64,000 nt of DNA from assembly GCF_024171995.1 (NCBI RefSeq), contig NZ_JAMTCT010000028.1:1-64000 (forward strand), written 5' to 3'. Position 1 is the stretch's first letter, and the number at the start of each line of letters is the position of its first letter. The notes under the pieces were generated by a model, which saw only the letters and a list, made by a program, of their open reading frames with translations, did not search any database and was not told the origin of the DNA. This document shows, in pieces, positions 17,591 to 27,380 of this stretch. This DNA is from Promicromonospora umidemergens (GTDB lineage Bacteria > Actinomycetota > Actinomycetes > Actinomycetales > Cellulomonadaceae). The translations under genes were made by a program, and so were the position numbers.

Positions 17591-17709
17591 GGCAGGGCCG
17601 CTGCCTGCTGCGCCATGCAGACCAGAACCTCGTACCCGGACCAAGGCCTGGCACGCAGCCGAGCCCTCGGCCACGTCGGGCGGCCGGCATCTCGTGGTGG
17701 AATGACGTG

Positions 17710-18825
17710 ATGGAGCAGTTTCCACCGCCGACGGCGCCGGCGGTCTCGACAGGATCGCCCCCCGTCGGGACGCTGGCGCCCACCGAGCGGCGTCGGACGG
17801 CGCGGCATCTCTTGCTCGACGGGTTCGGCCTGGCCGCACAGGAGCGCCTCGCCGCGTCGCGGGTCGTGGTGATCGGCGCAGGCGGCCTGGGTTCACCGGC
17901 GCTCCAGTACCTCGCGGCGGCCGGCGTCGGCACGCTCGGCATCGTGGACGACGACGTCGTCGAGGCCTCCAACCTGCAGCGACAGGTGCTGCACTCGATA
18001 GCGGATGTCGGACGCGCCAAGACGGCGTCGGCCACCGACACCCTGCGCGGGCTGGCTCCCGAGGTCGAGGTGATAGCGCACGGTGAGCGGCTGACGCGCG
18101 ACAACGCCGCAGCGATCCTCGGCGGGTACCACCTGGTGGTCGACGGCTCGGACACGTTCGAGACGCGCTATGCCGTGTCCGACGCCGCGGCGAGCCTCGG
18201 TCTGCCCGTCGTCTGGGGCACCGTGCTGGGCTGGGACGGCCAGGTGAGCGTCTTCTGGTCGGCGGCGCCGGGCGGCCGGGGCATCACCTACCCGGACGTG
18301 TTCGGCGCGCAGCCGTCCGAGGGAGAGTCCTGCGCGACGGTCGGCGTGCTGAGCCCGGCGTGCGGCGTCGTGGGCTCCACGATGGCGGTCGAGGCCGTCA
18401 AGATGCTGACGGGTACCGGCGACCCGGCGCTGGGCCGGCTGCTGGCCTATGACGCGCGCACCTCCTCGTGGGACACGATCGAGCTGGCGGCGCCGTCGGG
18501 CCCCGCCGTACTGCCCGCTGAGCCGGCGGCACCCGCTGAGCCGGCGGCGCCCGGAGGACCGGCGCCTGCTCCCGGTCAGGTGCCACCCGCCGAGCCCGGC
18601 GTGCTGCTGCTCGACGTCGGCCTCCGGCCGGGCGCCGTGCCCGGTGCGGTGTTCGCGCGGCTGGAGGACCTGGCGGCCGGGAATCTGCCCCCCCAGCTGC
18701 TGGACCACCCGGTCGACGGGCCGGTCGTCGTGGTCTGCGAGCGCGGCCTGCGGTCGCGCGGCGCGGAGCAGCTGCTCCGCGCCGACGGGTGGCGCGATGT
18801 CACGAGCCACGCGATGCTCGGATGA
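17710..18825 (+). CDS. MoeZ-like E1 adenylyltransferase with short rhodanese domain
   Basis: ThiF/MoeB-family protein that adenylates the C-terminal glycine of a ubiquitin-like sulfur carrier, with a fused rhodanese that loads sulfur. The protein has 371 residues. The ATP site is VIGAGGLGS (G56-x-G58-G59-x-G61), followed by NLQRQVLH. The conserved cysteine is C208 (GESCATVGVL); the zinc CxxC pairs of E. coli MoeB are absent, as in mycobacterial MoeZ. After an Ala/Pro-repeat linker (about 265-295) comes a rhodanese part with active-site CERGLRS (C343). This is shorter than a normal rhodanese and lacks a recognisable N-terminal half. The nearby cysteine desulfurase and MnmA fit a sulfur-transfer context. 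ATG 17710 has GGTGGA upstream; GTG 17707 is possible. Confidence 0.85.
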   Translation: MEQFPPPTAPAVSTGSPPVGTLAPTERRRTARHLLLDGFGLAAQERLAASRVVVIGAGGLGSPALQYLAAAGVGTLGIVDDDVVEASNLQRQVLHSIADVGRAKTASATDTLRGLAPEVEVIAHGERLTRDNAAAILGGYHLVVDGSDTFETRYAVSDAAASLGLPVVWGTVLGWDGQVSVFWSAAPGGRGITYPDVFGAQPSEGESCATVGVLSPACGVVGSTMAVEAVKMLTGTGDPALGRLLAYDARTSSWDTIELAAPSGPAVLPAEPAAPAEPAAPGGPAPAPGQVPPAEPGVLLLDVGLRPGAVPGAVFARLEDLAAGNLPPQLLDHPVDGPVVVVCERGLRSRGAEQLLRADGWRDVTSHAMLG

Positions 18826-18941
18826 TCACCCACCTGGACACGTCCCGTTCACCTGGACGTACCAGACCTTTCGCGGGTGAGACACCGCCTGCTCCTAGGT
18901 TGACGTCGACCTACCCCCCAGCTCGGACCGGAGAACCTCCG

Positions 18942-21167
18942 ATGACGATCGCCCCTGAACATCGCCAGCTGCTGAACGTGCACACGCACGCGCGTGGCAA
19001 GCGCAGCCCCGTCACTTGCCGTCTCAAGTGCAACGACGCGTGCCTGCACCCCGCTCCCAACGAGAGCGCCAACGAGTACTTCAAGGACGTCGTGAGCTCG
19101 GTGCTGTCCCGCCGCGCGATGCTAGGCACCATGGCGGTCGCCGCCGGTGCCGTGGTCATCGGCGCGCAGGGTGTCGGCGCGCCGTCGGCCGCCGCCGCGA
19201 CCCTGCCCGAGGGACGGTTCCCCGGCCACGGCCACGGCAAGGGCCTCGCCTTCGGGGCGATCGAACCGCAGCACGTCGACGTCGACCAGCTCGTGGTACC
19301 CGACGGCTACACCTGGGACCCGATCATCCGCTGGGGTGACCCGATCCTCCCGGGCGCCCGCACGTTCGACCCGAACAACCAGTCGCCCGAGCAGCAGGCC
19401 AAGCAGTTCGGCTACAACTGCGACTACCTCGACATCCTGCCGTTCGACGCGGGCGACGAGCACCGCGGCACCCGCGGTCTCCTGGTGTCGAACCTGGAGT
19501 ACACGAACGCGTCGATCATGTTCCCGGCCACGGAGAAGTACTGGGAGACCGACGCCGACGGGAACGTCACCGGAGACCAGAACGCCTACGCCCGTGCCAT
19601 CGAGCGCGCCGCGCACGGCATGGCGGTCGTCGAGGTCCGGCGTCGGGCCCCCGGCAAGCCCTGGACGTACCAGCGGATCAGCCCGGTCAACCGCCGCATC
19701 CACATGGACACCGAGTTCGTCATCGACGGGCCTGCCGCCGGCACGGACCTGATGCGGACGACCGCTGACCCGACCGGCACCCGCGTGCTCGGCACCATGA
19801 ACAACTGCGCGGGCGGCACCACGCCGTGGGGCACCGTCCTGTCGGGCGAGGAGAACTTCAACGGCTACTTCGTGGCCGCCGGAGCCAACCCGACCGCTGA
19901 CGCCCGCTACGGCCTCGGCCGCTCCACCAGCTACAACTGGGAGGCCGACGACCCGCGCTTCGGTGGCGGCGCCGGCTACGAGAACGAGTCCAACCGCTTC
20001 GGCTGGATCGTCGAGCTCGACCCGCACGACCCGTCCGCACCGCCCGTGAAGCACACCGCCATGGGCCGGTTCAAGCACGAGGGCGCCAACGTCACCCTGT
20101 CCCGCCGCGGGCACGCCGTCGCGTACATGGGTGACGACCAGGCGTTCGACTACATCTACAAGTTCGTGTCCAAGGACCGGGTCGCCAAGGGCAGCTCCCG
20201 ATGGGCGCGGGCCCACAACAAGACGCTGCTCTCGGAAGGCGACCTGTACGTCGCCAAGCTCACCGGTGACTCGCCGGCCACCGAGATCGACGGCTCGGGC
20301 GCGGTCCCGTCCGACGGCGCCTTCGACGGCTCCGGCGAATGGCTGCCCCTGGTGCTCGACGGCGCCAGCCAGGTGGCCGGCATGTCCGTCGAGGAGGTGC
20401 TGATCTACACGCGCCTGGCGGCAGACACCGTCGGCGCCACCAAGATGGACCGCCCCGAGGACGTCGAGATCAGCCCGGTCACCGGTCGCATCTACGTGGC
20501 GTGCACCAACAACTCGGGCCGCACCCCTGGCAACGGCACCGAGGGTGCGACGGAGCCGAACCCGCGCGACCACAAGGTCCAGGGTGGCGCGACCATCAAC
20601 GGCAACCGGGACGGCCACGTGGTCGAGATCATCCCGTCGGGCGACCAGACGTCCACCCGCTTCGCGTGGAACCTGCTGCTCGTCGCGGGCGACCCCACCG
20701 TCGAGGGCACGTACTTCGCCGGCTACCCGCGCGACCGGGTCTCGCCCATCTCCTGCCCGGACAACCTGGCGTTCGACGCCGAGGGCAACCTCTGGATCTC
20801 CACGGACGGGCAGCCCAGCTCCAGCGGCATCGCCAAGTGCGACGGCCTGTTCAAGGTGCCGGTGGCGGGCCGCGAGCGCGGCCACGTGCAGCAGTTCCTC
20901 TCGGTGCCCGCCGGCGCCGAGACCTGTGGCCCGGTCATCGACTCCCGTGACGGCATGGTCTACGTGAACGTGCAGCACCCGGGCGAGGACGGCACGTTCG
21001 ACGCGCCGCAGTCGCTCTTCCCGGACTACATCGCCGAGGGGGCGCGGGTGGAGGCCGGCGACTTCCGCGGCCCGCGCCCGACGGTGGTGCAGGTGTACCG
21101 AGGCCGCGGCAACGGGCACGGGCACGGCAACGGGCACGGCAACGGGCACGGTCGCTCCGACAGCTGA
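18942..21167 (+). CDS. Tat-exported PhoX-family (DUF839) phosphatase
   Basis: Predicted calcium/iron-type alkaline phosphatase of the PhoX family, exported folded. The protein has 741 residues. It has a long N-region with paired cysteines (VTCRLKCNDACLHP), then a twin-arginine signal S56-R57-R58-A-M-L with a hydrophobic stretch. A beta-propeller-like body follows, containing GYNCDYLDILPF and GTMNNCAGGTTPWGT. The C-terminus is an unusual His-Gly-Asn repeat (GNGHGHGNGHGNGHG), encoded by 12-base repeats, possibly metal binding. ATG 18942 has GGAGAA upstream. A TAGGTT -10-like box (18895) and a GTTCACC heptamer (18847) upstream could be phosphate-regulon signals, but this is weak. Confidence 0.88.
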   Translation: MTIAPEHRQLLNVHTHARGKRSPVTCRLKCNDACLHPAPNESANEYFKDVVSSVLSRRAMLGTMAVAAGAVVIGAQGVGAPSAAAATLPEGRFPGHGHGKGLAFGAIEPQHVDVDQLVVPDGYTWDPIIRWGDPILPGARTFDPNNQSPEQQAKQFGYNCDYLDILPFDAGDEHRGTRGLLVSNLEYTNASIMFPATEKYWETDADGNVTGDQNAYARAIERAAHGMAVVEVRRRAPGKPWTYQRISPVNRRIHMDTEFVIDGPAAGTDLMRTTADPTGTRVLGTMNNCAGGTTPWGTVLSGEENFNGYFVAAGANPTADARYGLGRSTSYNWEADDPRFGGGAGYENESNRFGWIVELDPHDPSAPPVKHTAMGRFKHEGANVTLSRRGHAVAYMGDDQAFDYIYKFVSKDRVAKGSSRWARAHNKTLLSEGDLYVAKLTGDSPATEIDGSGAVPSDGAFDGSGEWLPLVLDGASQVAGMSVEEVLIYTRLAADTVGATKMDRPEDVEISPVTGRIYVACTNNSGRTPGNGTEGATEPNPRDHKVQGGATINGNRDGHVVEIIPSGDQTSTRFAWNLLLVAGDPTVEGTYFAGYPRDRVSPISCPDNLAFDAEGNLWISTDGQPSSSGIAKCDGLFKVPVAGRERGHVQQFLSVPAGAETCGPVIDSRDGMVYVNVQHPGEDGTFDAPQSLFPDYIAEGARVEAGDFRGPRPTVVQVYRGRGNGHGHGNGHGNGHGRSDS

Positions 21168-21181
21168 CCCCCGGCACCGCT

Positions 21182-21250
21182 CGCCGCTGGCCGAGCTCGT
21201 CGAGACCAGGGCCTGTCGAGGCCCGGTCCCGGCAGGCTCGGCCAGCGGCG
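21182..21250. terminator. inverted repeat after phoX-like gene
   Basis: Perfect 15-bp arms (cgccgctggccgagc at 21182-21196; gctcggccagcggcg at 21236-21250) enclose a smaller GC hairpin (gggcc...ggccc). It sits just after the phosphatase stop and before the desulfurase gene, so a terminator is likely. The inner cctgtcgag text resembles dispersed intergenic repeats common in Micrococcales genomes. Confidence 0.5.
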
Positions 21251-21326
21251 TCCTACGAGGAGGCTCACGTGGCGTCATCTCACACACCCGGGATGCGATC
21301 GGGCCTCCGCGGCGTTCGTAGACTTG

Positions 21327-22670
21327 ATGACCGTGACCACTCCGCCCCCTGAGCCCGCGCGCACACCCATGACGGTGAGCGGCGCGCACGGCACACCGCC
21401 CCGCGAGCCGGACGGCGCGTACCTCGATCACGCCGCGACCACGCCCATGTCGGCGGCGGCGCTCGCGGCGTTCGTGGCCGTGGCGCAGCGCACCGGCAAC
21501 GCGTCGTCGCTGCACTCCGCGGGCCGTACGGCGCGGCGCACCGTCGAGGAGGCGCGGGAGACGCTCGCGAAGGCTCTTGGCGCGCGGCCCAGCGAGGTCA
21601 TCTTCACGTCGGGCGGCACCGAGGCCGACAACCTGGCGATCAAGGGCATCTTCTGGGGGCGGCGCGCGCAGGACACGCGCCGCAGCCGCGTCCTCGTCTC
21701 CGGCGTCGAGCACCACGCGGTGCTCGACCCCGCGTTCTGGCTGGCCGGCCACGCGGGCGCCGAGATCGTGCTGCTGCCCGTCGACGGCGAGGGCCGGCTC
21801 GACCTGGACGCCCTGCGTGCCGAGCTCGCCGCGCACGCCGACGAGACCGCGCTGATCAGCGTCATGTGGGCGAACAACGAGGTGGGCACGCTCCAGCCCA
21901 TCCGTGACGTGGTGCGCGCGGCGCGCCCGTACGGCATCCCCGTGCACACCGACGCCGTCCAGGCGGTCGGCCAGACCGAGGTGGACTTCACGGAGTCGGG
22001 CGTGGACGCCATGACGGTGAGCGGCCACAAGCTGGGCGGCCCCGTCGGCGTCGGCGCACTGCTCGCCAAGCGGGACCTCGCGCTCGACGCCGTGCTGCAC
22101 GGCGGCGGCCAGGAGCGCGGCGTGCGCTCCGGCACGCTCGACACGGCATCGATCGCGGCCTTCGGCGTCGCCGCGTCCCACGCCGTCGGATGCATGCCGG
22201 AGCGTGCAGCCCGGCTGAGCGCCCTCCGCGACGACCTCGTCGAACGGGTGCGCGCCGCGGCGCCTACCGCCGTGCTGCGTGGCCCGGAGCCGACGCCGCA
22301 CCCCGCGCACGACCCGGACACCGCCGCTGACCCGTCGCCCGGGTCCACGGGACCGGTCGACCGGCTGCCCGGCAACGCGCACTTCACCTTCCCCGGCGCG
22401 GAGGGCGACTCCCTGCTGTACCTGCTCGACTCGGCGGGAGTGCAGGCGTCGACCGGTTCGGCGTGCCAGGCGGGCGTGCCGCAGCCGTCGCACGTGCTCC
22501 TGGCGATGGGCGTCCCCGAGACCGAGGCTCGCGGCGCGCTGCGGTTCACGCTCGGGGCCACGTCCACCGAGGCCGACGTCGACCGCCTGGTCGCCGCGCT
22601 GCCCCAGGTCGTGGCGCGGGCACAGGCCGCTGGACTGGTGTCCGGCCGGGGACAAGGAGGCATGGCATGA
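21327..22670 (+). CDS. cysteine desulfurase (IscS/NifS family)
   Basis: PLP enzyme that takes sulfur from cysteine to an enzyme persulfide, for 2-thiouridine and other sulfur uses. The protein has 447 residues. Motifs in order: [58 protein letters not shown], the PLP lysine K235 in [14 protein letters not shown], and the persulfide cysteine C380 in GSACQAG. A Pro/Asp-rich insertion of about 30 residues lies near 315-345. The stop overlaps the mnmA start (ATGA), placing sulfur donor and thiolase in one transcript. ATG 21327 is preferred to TTG 21324. Confidence 0.92.
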   Translation: MTVTTPPPEPARTPMTVSGAHGTPPREPDGAYLDHAATTPMSAAALAAFVAVAQRTGNASSLHSAGRTARRTVEEARETLAKALGARPSEVIFTSGGTEADNLAIKGIFWGRRAQDTRRSRVLVSGVEHHAVLDPAFWLAGHAGAEIVLLPVDGEGRLDLDALRAELAAHADETALISVMWANNEVGTLQPIRDVVRAARPYGIPVHTDAVQAVGQTEVDFTESGVDAMTVSGHKLGGPVGVGALLAKRDLALDAVLHGGGQERGVRSGTLDTASIAAFGVAASHAVGCMPERAARLSALRDDLVERVRAAAPTAVLRGPEPTPHPAHDPDTAADPSPGSTGPVDRLPGNAHFTFPGAEGDSLLYLLDSAGVQASTGSACQAGVPQPSHVLLAMGVPETEARGALRFTLGATSTEADVDRLVAALPQVVARAQAAGLVSGRGQGGMA

Positions 22671-23935
22671 GGGTGCTCGCTGCGATGTCGGGCGGTGTGG
22701 ACTCCGCGGTCGCCGCGGCGCTCGCGGTCGAGGCGGGGCACGACGTCGTGGGGGTGCACATGGCGCTGTCCCGCAACCGGGACCAGTTCCGCACGGGATC
22801 GCGCGGCTGCTGCTCCATCGAGGACGCGGGTGACGCCCGCCGCGCCGCCGACCTGCTCGGCATCCCGTACTACGTGTGGGACCTGTCCGAGCGGTTCGAG
22901 GAAACCGTGGTGGCCGACTTCCTGTCGGAGTACGAGGCGGGCCGCACCCCCAACCCGTGCGTGCGCTGCAACGAGCACATCAAGTTCGAGGCGCTGCTCG
23001 ACAAGGCGACGGCCCTCGGGTTCGACGCCGTCGCGACCGGCCACTACGCCCGGATCGAGACGCGTGAGGTCCCGCTGCCCGACGGCGGCCGGCGCACCGT
23101 GCGCGAGCTGCACCGCTCGCCGAACGACGCCAAGGACCAGTCGTACGTCCTGGCGGTCGCGGGGGCCGACCGGCTCGCCCGTGCGTTGTTCCCCCTCGGC
23201 GGGTTCGCGTCCAAGGACGAGGTGCGGGCCGAGGCCGCGCGCCGCGGGCTGTCGGTGTCGGCGAAGCCCGACTCCTACGACATCTGCTTCGTGGCCGACG
23301 GCGACACCCGCGGCTTCCTGCAGTCCCGCCTGGGCTCCCGGCCCGGTGCGGTGGTGGACACCGCCGGCGAGGTGGTGGGCGAGCACGGCGGCGCATACTC
23401 GTTCACCGTGGGCCAGCGCAAGGGGCTCGGCCTGGGTCGCCCTGCCGCCGACGGCAAGGCGCGGTACGTGGTCGACGTGCAGCCCACGACGAACACCGTG
23501 GTCGTCGGGCCCGCCGAGCTGCTGAGCGTGGACCGGATCACGGGGGAGAAGGCGCTGTGGTTCGACGGCGTGCTGGCCGAGCCCACCCCGCTGGTCGGGC
23601 CCGTCGTGCCCCCCGCCGACGTCGTCCCTGACCCGGACGGCTGGTTCGACGCCGAGGTACAGGTCCGTGCGCACGGGGCGCCTGTCCCTGCGCGGGTGCG
23701 GTCAGCCGCCCCGGCCGGCGACGCGTATGGTGACGGCGTCCCGGAAGGTGAGCGACCGCCGTCGGCGGACGGATCGCACCGGGCCGCGACCGCCATGGAG
23801 ATCGAGCTGACCGGGGCGCCGCTGCGCGGCGTCGCGCCGGGCCAGTCGGTGGTGGTGTACCGCGGAACGCGCGTGCTGGGCCAGGCGACGGTCTCCCGAG
23901 CCTGGCGAGCCCCTGCGACCGACCGGGCTCGCTGA
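22667..23935 (+). CDS. mnmA: tRNA-specific 2-thiouridylase
   Basis: Thiolates U34 of Lys, Glu and Gln tRNAs using ATP and persulfide sulfur. The protein has 422 residues. The PP-loop is S8-G-G-V-D-S13; the catalytic cysteine is C98 ([12 protein letters not shown]) and the second, persulfide-carrying cysteine C207 (YDICFVADG). GHYARI and the C-terminal beta barrel ([17 protein letters not shown]) follow. A poorly conserved insertion (about 345-370) interrupts the last barrel. AAGGAGG lies seven bases before ATG 22667. It is cotranscribed with the cysteine desulfurase. Confidence 0.95.
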   Translation: MRVLAAMSGGVDSAVAAALAVEAGHDVVGVHMALSRNRDQFRTGSRGCCSIEDAGDARRAADLLGIPYYVWDLSERFEETVVADFLSEYEAGRTPNPCVRCNEHIKFEALLDKATALGFDAVATGHYARIETREVPLPDGGRRTVRELHRSPNDAKDQSYVLAVAGADRLARALFPLGGFASKDEVRAEAARRGLSVSAKPDSYDICFVADGDTRGFLQSRLGSRPGAVVDTAGEVVGEHGGAYSFTVGQRKGLGLGRPAADGKARYVVDVQPTTNTVVVGPAELLSVDRITGEKALWFDGVLAEPTPLVGPVVPPADVVPDPDGWFDAEVQVRAHGAPVPARVRSAAPAGDAYGDGVPEGERPPSADGSHRAATAMEIELTGAPLRGVAPGQSVVVYRGTRVLGQATVSRAWRAPATDRAR

Positions 23936-23944
23936 CTTCGGTCC

Positions 23945-23988
23945 CCTGGGACGAGATCGGTCAATCAGCTGACCGATCTCGTCCCAGG
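23945..23988. terminator. long perfect hairpin after mnmA
   Basis: An almost perfect palindrome has 18-bp arms (23945-23962 and 23971-23988; cctgggacgagatcggtc / gaccgatctcgtcccagg), extendable by one more A-T pair, with a six-base loop. A third copy of the arm (accgatctcatccc) follows directly at 23990. It lies 9 bases after the mnmA stop, so it should act as a terminator or attenuator before the MetE-like gene. Confidence 0.65.
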
Positions 23989-24059
23989 AGACCGATCTCA
24001 TCCCGGCGCGGAGCGAAGGGCTCAGGTACCTGCACGACACATCTCGACAAGGAGAACTG

Positions 24060-25097
24060 ATGACTGCTGTGAGCGGACACGGGCCGTGGCCCGGCGGCGA
24101 GCGCGAGGTGCTCGAGGCACAGCAGACGGCGCTCGGCGAGCTCGCCGAGCTGCCGACCGGTGTCGAGGCCGTGCCGTTCCTGACGCAGCTGCCGCAGCGC
24201 GGTCCGGGCGCCGATGCCCTGGGGCGGACGGCGGTGCGCCTCACCGAGATGCCCGTCGAGCTGGGCCCGCACGGCTGGAAGCTCACCGAACGTCCAGGCA
24301 TCGACGCGCGCCGTGCCGAGGCGTTCTGGCGTGAGGACCTCGGGGCCCTCGCCGTCGCGGCGCACGGGCACACGGGTCCGCTCACCGTTGAGCTGCTGGG
24401 GCCGTGGACGCTGGCGGCCCAGCTCTGGTCGGCGCGGGGAGACCGTGTCCTTGCCGACACCGGCGCCCGGGCGGACCTGACCCTCGCGCTCGCCGAGAGC
24501 CTGCGGACGCTCGTGGCGGACCTCGTGGCCCAGGTACCGGGCGCCGAGGTCACCGTGCAGCTCGCGGAGCCGCTGCTCGGTCAGGTGCACGCCGGTGTGC
24601 TGCCGACGTTCTCCGGCTTCTCGCGGCTGCGGGCCGTTGCCGGGCCCGAGATCGTCGAAGGACTGGAGCCGGTGCTCGCGGCGGTGCGGGACGCCGGTGC
24701 GCGGTCCGTGGTGCACCTCGGTAGCACGTGGGTCGGCGTGCCGCCCGTGGTGCTCGCCGGTGCCGACGCGCTGGGCCTGGACCTGGCCGCCGTCGGGCCG
24801 GGTGGCTGGAACGAGCAGGCCTGGGAGCTGCTGGCCCGCGCCACGGAGCGCGGCACCGGGCTCTGGGCCGGGCTGCCGCCGGCGCAGGTCTCGCAGTGCG
24901 CTGGGCCTGCGCTCGGCCGGCTCGCCGATCTCGTGGCGGTCCCGTGGCGGCGGATCGGCCTGCCTGCCGCGCGGCTGGCGGACGTGACGCTGCTGGCCGC
25001 ACCCCGCCCGTCGCTCGGCTCGTCCGACGCTCACCGCGCGGAGCTCGCCAACCTTGGCCGCGTCGCGGAGACCCTGGCGGAGCGCGCGGAGGCGTAA
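24060..25097 (+). CDS. MetE-like (methionine synthase, cobalamin-independent) protein without the zinc cysteines
   Basis: This 345-residue TIM-barrel protein resembles the C-terminal half of MetE (GPWTLAAQLWS, VQLAEPLLGQVHAG, LDLAAVGPGGWNE). In true MetE zinc is held by H-x-C and a later cysteine; here the positions read VVHLGSTW and PRPSLGSSDAHR, so both cysteines are missing. It also lacks the N-terminal folate-binding half. Methionine synthesis by this protein alone is therefore doubtful. Related proteins sit beside mnmA and ligA in many actinobacteria and are annotated methionine synthase by similarity only. AAGGAGA precedes ATG 24060. A role tied to thiolation or methyl transfer is possible but not shown. 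Confidence 0.75.
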   Translation: MTAVSGHGPWPGGEREVLEAQQTALGELAELPTGVEAVPFLTQLPQRGPGADALGRTAVRLTEMPVELGPHGWKLTERPGIDARRAEAFWREDLGALAVAAHGHTGPLTVELLGPWTLAAQLWSARGDRVLADTGARADLTLALAESLRTLVADLVAQVPGAEVTVQLAEPLLGQVHAGVLPTFSGFSRLRAVAGPEIVEGLEPVLAAVRDAGARSVVHLGSTWVGVPPVVLAGADALGLDLAAVGPGGWNEQAWELLARATERGTGLWAGLPPAQVSQCAGPALGRLADLVAVPWRRIGLPAARLADVTLLAAPRPSLGSSDAHRAELANLGRVAETLAERAEA

Positions 25098-25105
25098 CGG
25101 TCTCT

Positions 25106-25170
25106 CCTTCGAGACCTAGGTCGCTCCGCTTTGAAGCCTTCCAAAGCGGAGCAACCTAGGTCTCGAAAGG
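25106..25170. terminator. long hairpin between convergent genes
   Basis: The left arm 25106-25132 and right arm 25143-25170 pair over about 27 bases with one mismatch and one bulge (core gagacctaggt / acctaggtctc and gctccgcttt / aaagcggagc). The right arm ends 38 bases before the minus-strand peptidase stop. It can end transcription from both sides. Confidence 0.7.
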
Positions 25171-25208
25171 GAGGAGGGCAGGAGCAGGAGGTGAGAGCAG
25201 CCCGCGAG

Positions 25209-27380
25209 TCAGCTGCTCAGGCGGTTCCAGAGGAACGTCCAGTGCGTCGCCGCCATGTACGCGGCCTGCGCGTTGTTCGCCGCACCGCCGTGGCCGCCCT
25301 CGATGTTCTCGTAGTAGGTCACGTCCTTGTCCGCGGCCAGCATGAGTGCCGCCATCTTGCGGGCATGGCCTGGGTGCACGCGGTCGTCCTTGGTCGACGT
25401 CGTGAACAGCACCGGCGGGTAGTCGCGCGCGGCGTCGAACAGGTGGTACGGCGAGAGCTTCTGGAGGAACTCCCAGTCGTCCGTGTCCGGGTCGCCGTAC
25501 TCGGCCATCCAGGACGCGCCGGCGAGCAGGTGGGAGTACCGCTTCATGTCCAGCAGCGGCACGCCCACGATGATCGCCCCGAAGAGCTCCGGGTAACGCG
25601 TGAGCATGTTCCCGGCAAGCAGACCGCCGTTCGAGCGGCCTTCCATCCCGAGCTGCGCCGGGACGGTGACACCGCGGGCGACGAGGTCGCGCGCGACGGC
25701 GGCGAAGTCCTCGTACGCCCGGTGGCGATGCTCCTTCAGCGCGCCCTGGTGCCAGGCCGGCCCGTACTCGCCGCCGCCCCGGATGTTCGCGACGGCGTAC
25801 ACCCCGCCGCGCTCCAGCCACGCGCGCCCGACGGTGCCCGAGTAGCCGGGCAGGATCGACTGCTCGAAGCCGCCGTAGCCCCACAGCAGGGTGGGCGCGG
25901 GTCCGGCCTCGCCCGCGACGAGGTCCGCCCGGCCGACGACGAAGTAGGGGACCCGCGTGCCGTCGTCCGACTCGGTGAACCGCTGGCGGACCGCCAGCCC
26001 GGCCGACTCGAAGTAGGAGGGCGCCGACTTGAGCACCTCTGGCGCGGACTGCCGCTCCTGCGCCACGGTGGTGAGTCCCAGCTTCGACGGCGTCAGGTAG
26101 CCGGTGGTGACCACCCAGACGTCGTCGGAGTCGACGACGTCCACCGCGCCGACGCCGACGGTGAGCAGCTCGCCGCCCACGGAGAGCTCGGAGCGCACCC
26201 AGCCCGTCGTGGCGGCCTCGGCCACCGACGGCGATGACGGCGGGGTCAGCACGTGCAGCAGGTTCTTCACGTCGTCGAGCACGTTGAGCACCAGGTGGTT
26301 CCGCGTCCAGGTGGTCCCGACGAGCGACGTCGTCGGCGTCGGCTCGAAGAGGACCGTCAGCTCGCGGGACCCGGCCATGAAGTCGTCGAAGCCGGTGGCC
26401 AGGAGTGAGCCGGCGCGGTAGGTGAGGTCGCCGAGCGCCCAGTCGTCGCGCAGGCGGACCAGCATCCACTCGCGGTGCAGGCCGACGTTCGCCGAGTCCG
26501 GCACGTCGATCTTGGTGAGGGTCTGGTCGGGGGTGCCAACGCTCGTGGCCAGGTACGTCTCGTTGGCGTAGAACCGCAGGGCGCGATGCACCAGGTCGCG
26601 CTCGAAGCCCGGGGTGTGCGACCGGGACGCGCTGATGTACATGTCCTCGTCGGTGCCCTCGTAGACGAGGGTCGCCTCGGCCGGCGGAGTGCCGCGGCGC
26701 CACCGCTTCACCTGCCGCGGATAGCCCGACGGCGTCATGGTGCCCTCGCCGAAGTCCGTGAACACGTAGACGGTGTCCGGGTCGACCCAGGACATCCCGC
26801 CCTTGGCCTGCGCGCGGACGAACCCGCCATCGCTCTCGGGCACGAACTGCTTGGTGACCAGGTCGAACTCGCGGGTGACGTCGGAGTCGGAGCCGCCCGG
26901 CGACAGGTCGACCAGCGCGTGCCTGCGGGGCTCGCCCGCCGCGAGCTGCTCCGGTGCCGGGCGCAGGACGCTCGCTCCGTGCCAGACCCAGCTCTCGCGC
27001 TCCTGCTCGGCCAGGGCGTCGAGGTCGAGGACGATCTCCCACTCGGGGTCGTCGGTCCGGTAGGAGTCGAGGGTGGTGCGACGCCACAGCCCGCGCTCGT
27101 GCTCGGCGTCCTGCCAGAAGTTGTAGTAGTGCTCGCCGACCTTCGAGACGTGCGGGATCTTGTCGTCCGAGTCGAGGACCTCGCGCACCGCCCGCTCGGT
27201 CTCGGTGAAGGCGGGACCGCCGAGCGCCTCCGCGCTGTGCGCGTTGCGCTCGCGGACCCAGCTCAGGGCGGTGTCGCCGTCGACGTCCTCGAGCCACTCG
27301 AACGGGTCGGTCCCCGCAGGGTCGAGGGGAGTGGTCGGGAGAGCGGGTCGGGGGGCGGCCTGGGTGTGCTCGACGCTCAT
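25209..27380 (-). CDS. prolyl oligopeptidase family serine peptidase (S9A)
   Basis: Cytoplasmic peptidase of the S9 family that cuts short peptides, typically after proline. The protein has 723 residues. It has an N-terminal helix (DPFEWLEDVDGDTALSWVRE), a beta-propeller (about 70-430) and a C-terminal alpha/beta-hydrolase. The catalytic triad is visible: Ser583 in GRSNGGLLAG, Asp in DDRVHPGHA (665/666) and His697 in EGGHGGAA. No signal peptide is visible. ATG 27380 is preferred over GTG 27389. It stands alone, convergent with the MetE-like gene and divergent from the conservon. Confidence 0.92.
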   Translation of the reverse strand: MSVEHTQAAPRPALPTTPLDPAGTDPFEWLEDVDGDTALSWVRERNAHSAEALGGPAFTETERAVREVLDSDDKIPHVSKVGEHYYNFWQDAEHERGLWRRTTLDSYRTDDPEWEIVLDLDALAEQERESWVWHGASVLRPAPEQLAAGEPRRHALVDLSPGGSDSDVTREFDLVTKQFVPESDGGFVRAQAKGGMSWVDPDTVYVFTDFGEGTMTPSGYPRQVKRWRRGTPPAEATLVYEGTDEDMYISASRSHTPGFERDLVHRALRFYANETYLATSVGTPDQTLTKIDVPDSANVGLHREWMLVRLRDDWALGDLTYRAGSLLATGFDDFMAGSRELTVLFEPTPTTSLVGTTWTRNHLVLNVLDDVKNLLHVLTPPSSPSVAEAATTGWVRSELSVGGELLTVGVGAVDVVDSDDVWVVTTGYLTPSKLGLTTVAQERQSAPEVLKSAPSYFESAGLAVRQRFTESDDGTRVPYFVVGRADLVAGEAGPAPTLLWGYGGFEQSILPGYSGTVGRAWLERGGVYAVANIRGGGEYGPAWHQGALKEHRHRAYEDFAAVARDLVARGVTVPAQLGMEGRSNGGLLAGNMLTRYPELFGAIIVGVPLLDMKRYSHLLAGASWMAEYGDPDTDDWEFLQKLSPYHLFDAARDYPPVLFTTSTKDDRVHPGHARKMAALMLAADKDVTYYENIEGGHGGAANNAQAAYMAATHWTFLWNRLSS

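Noticed and set aside
19122-22655. 1177-codon minus-strand frame
   Set aside because: Shadow of the PhoX-like and cysteine desulfurase genes; no ribosome site and no recognisable domain.
24060-25097. Functional methionine synthase metE
   Set aside because: Zinc-binding cysteines and the N-terminal half are missing, and no riboswitch typical of methionine genes is visible upstream.
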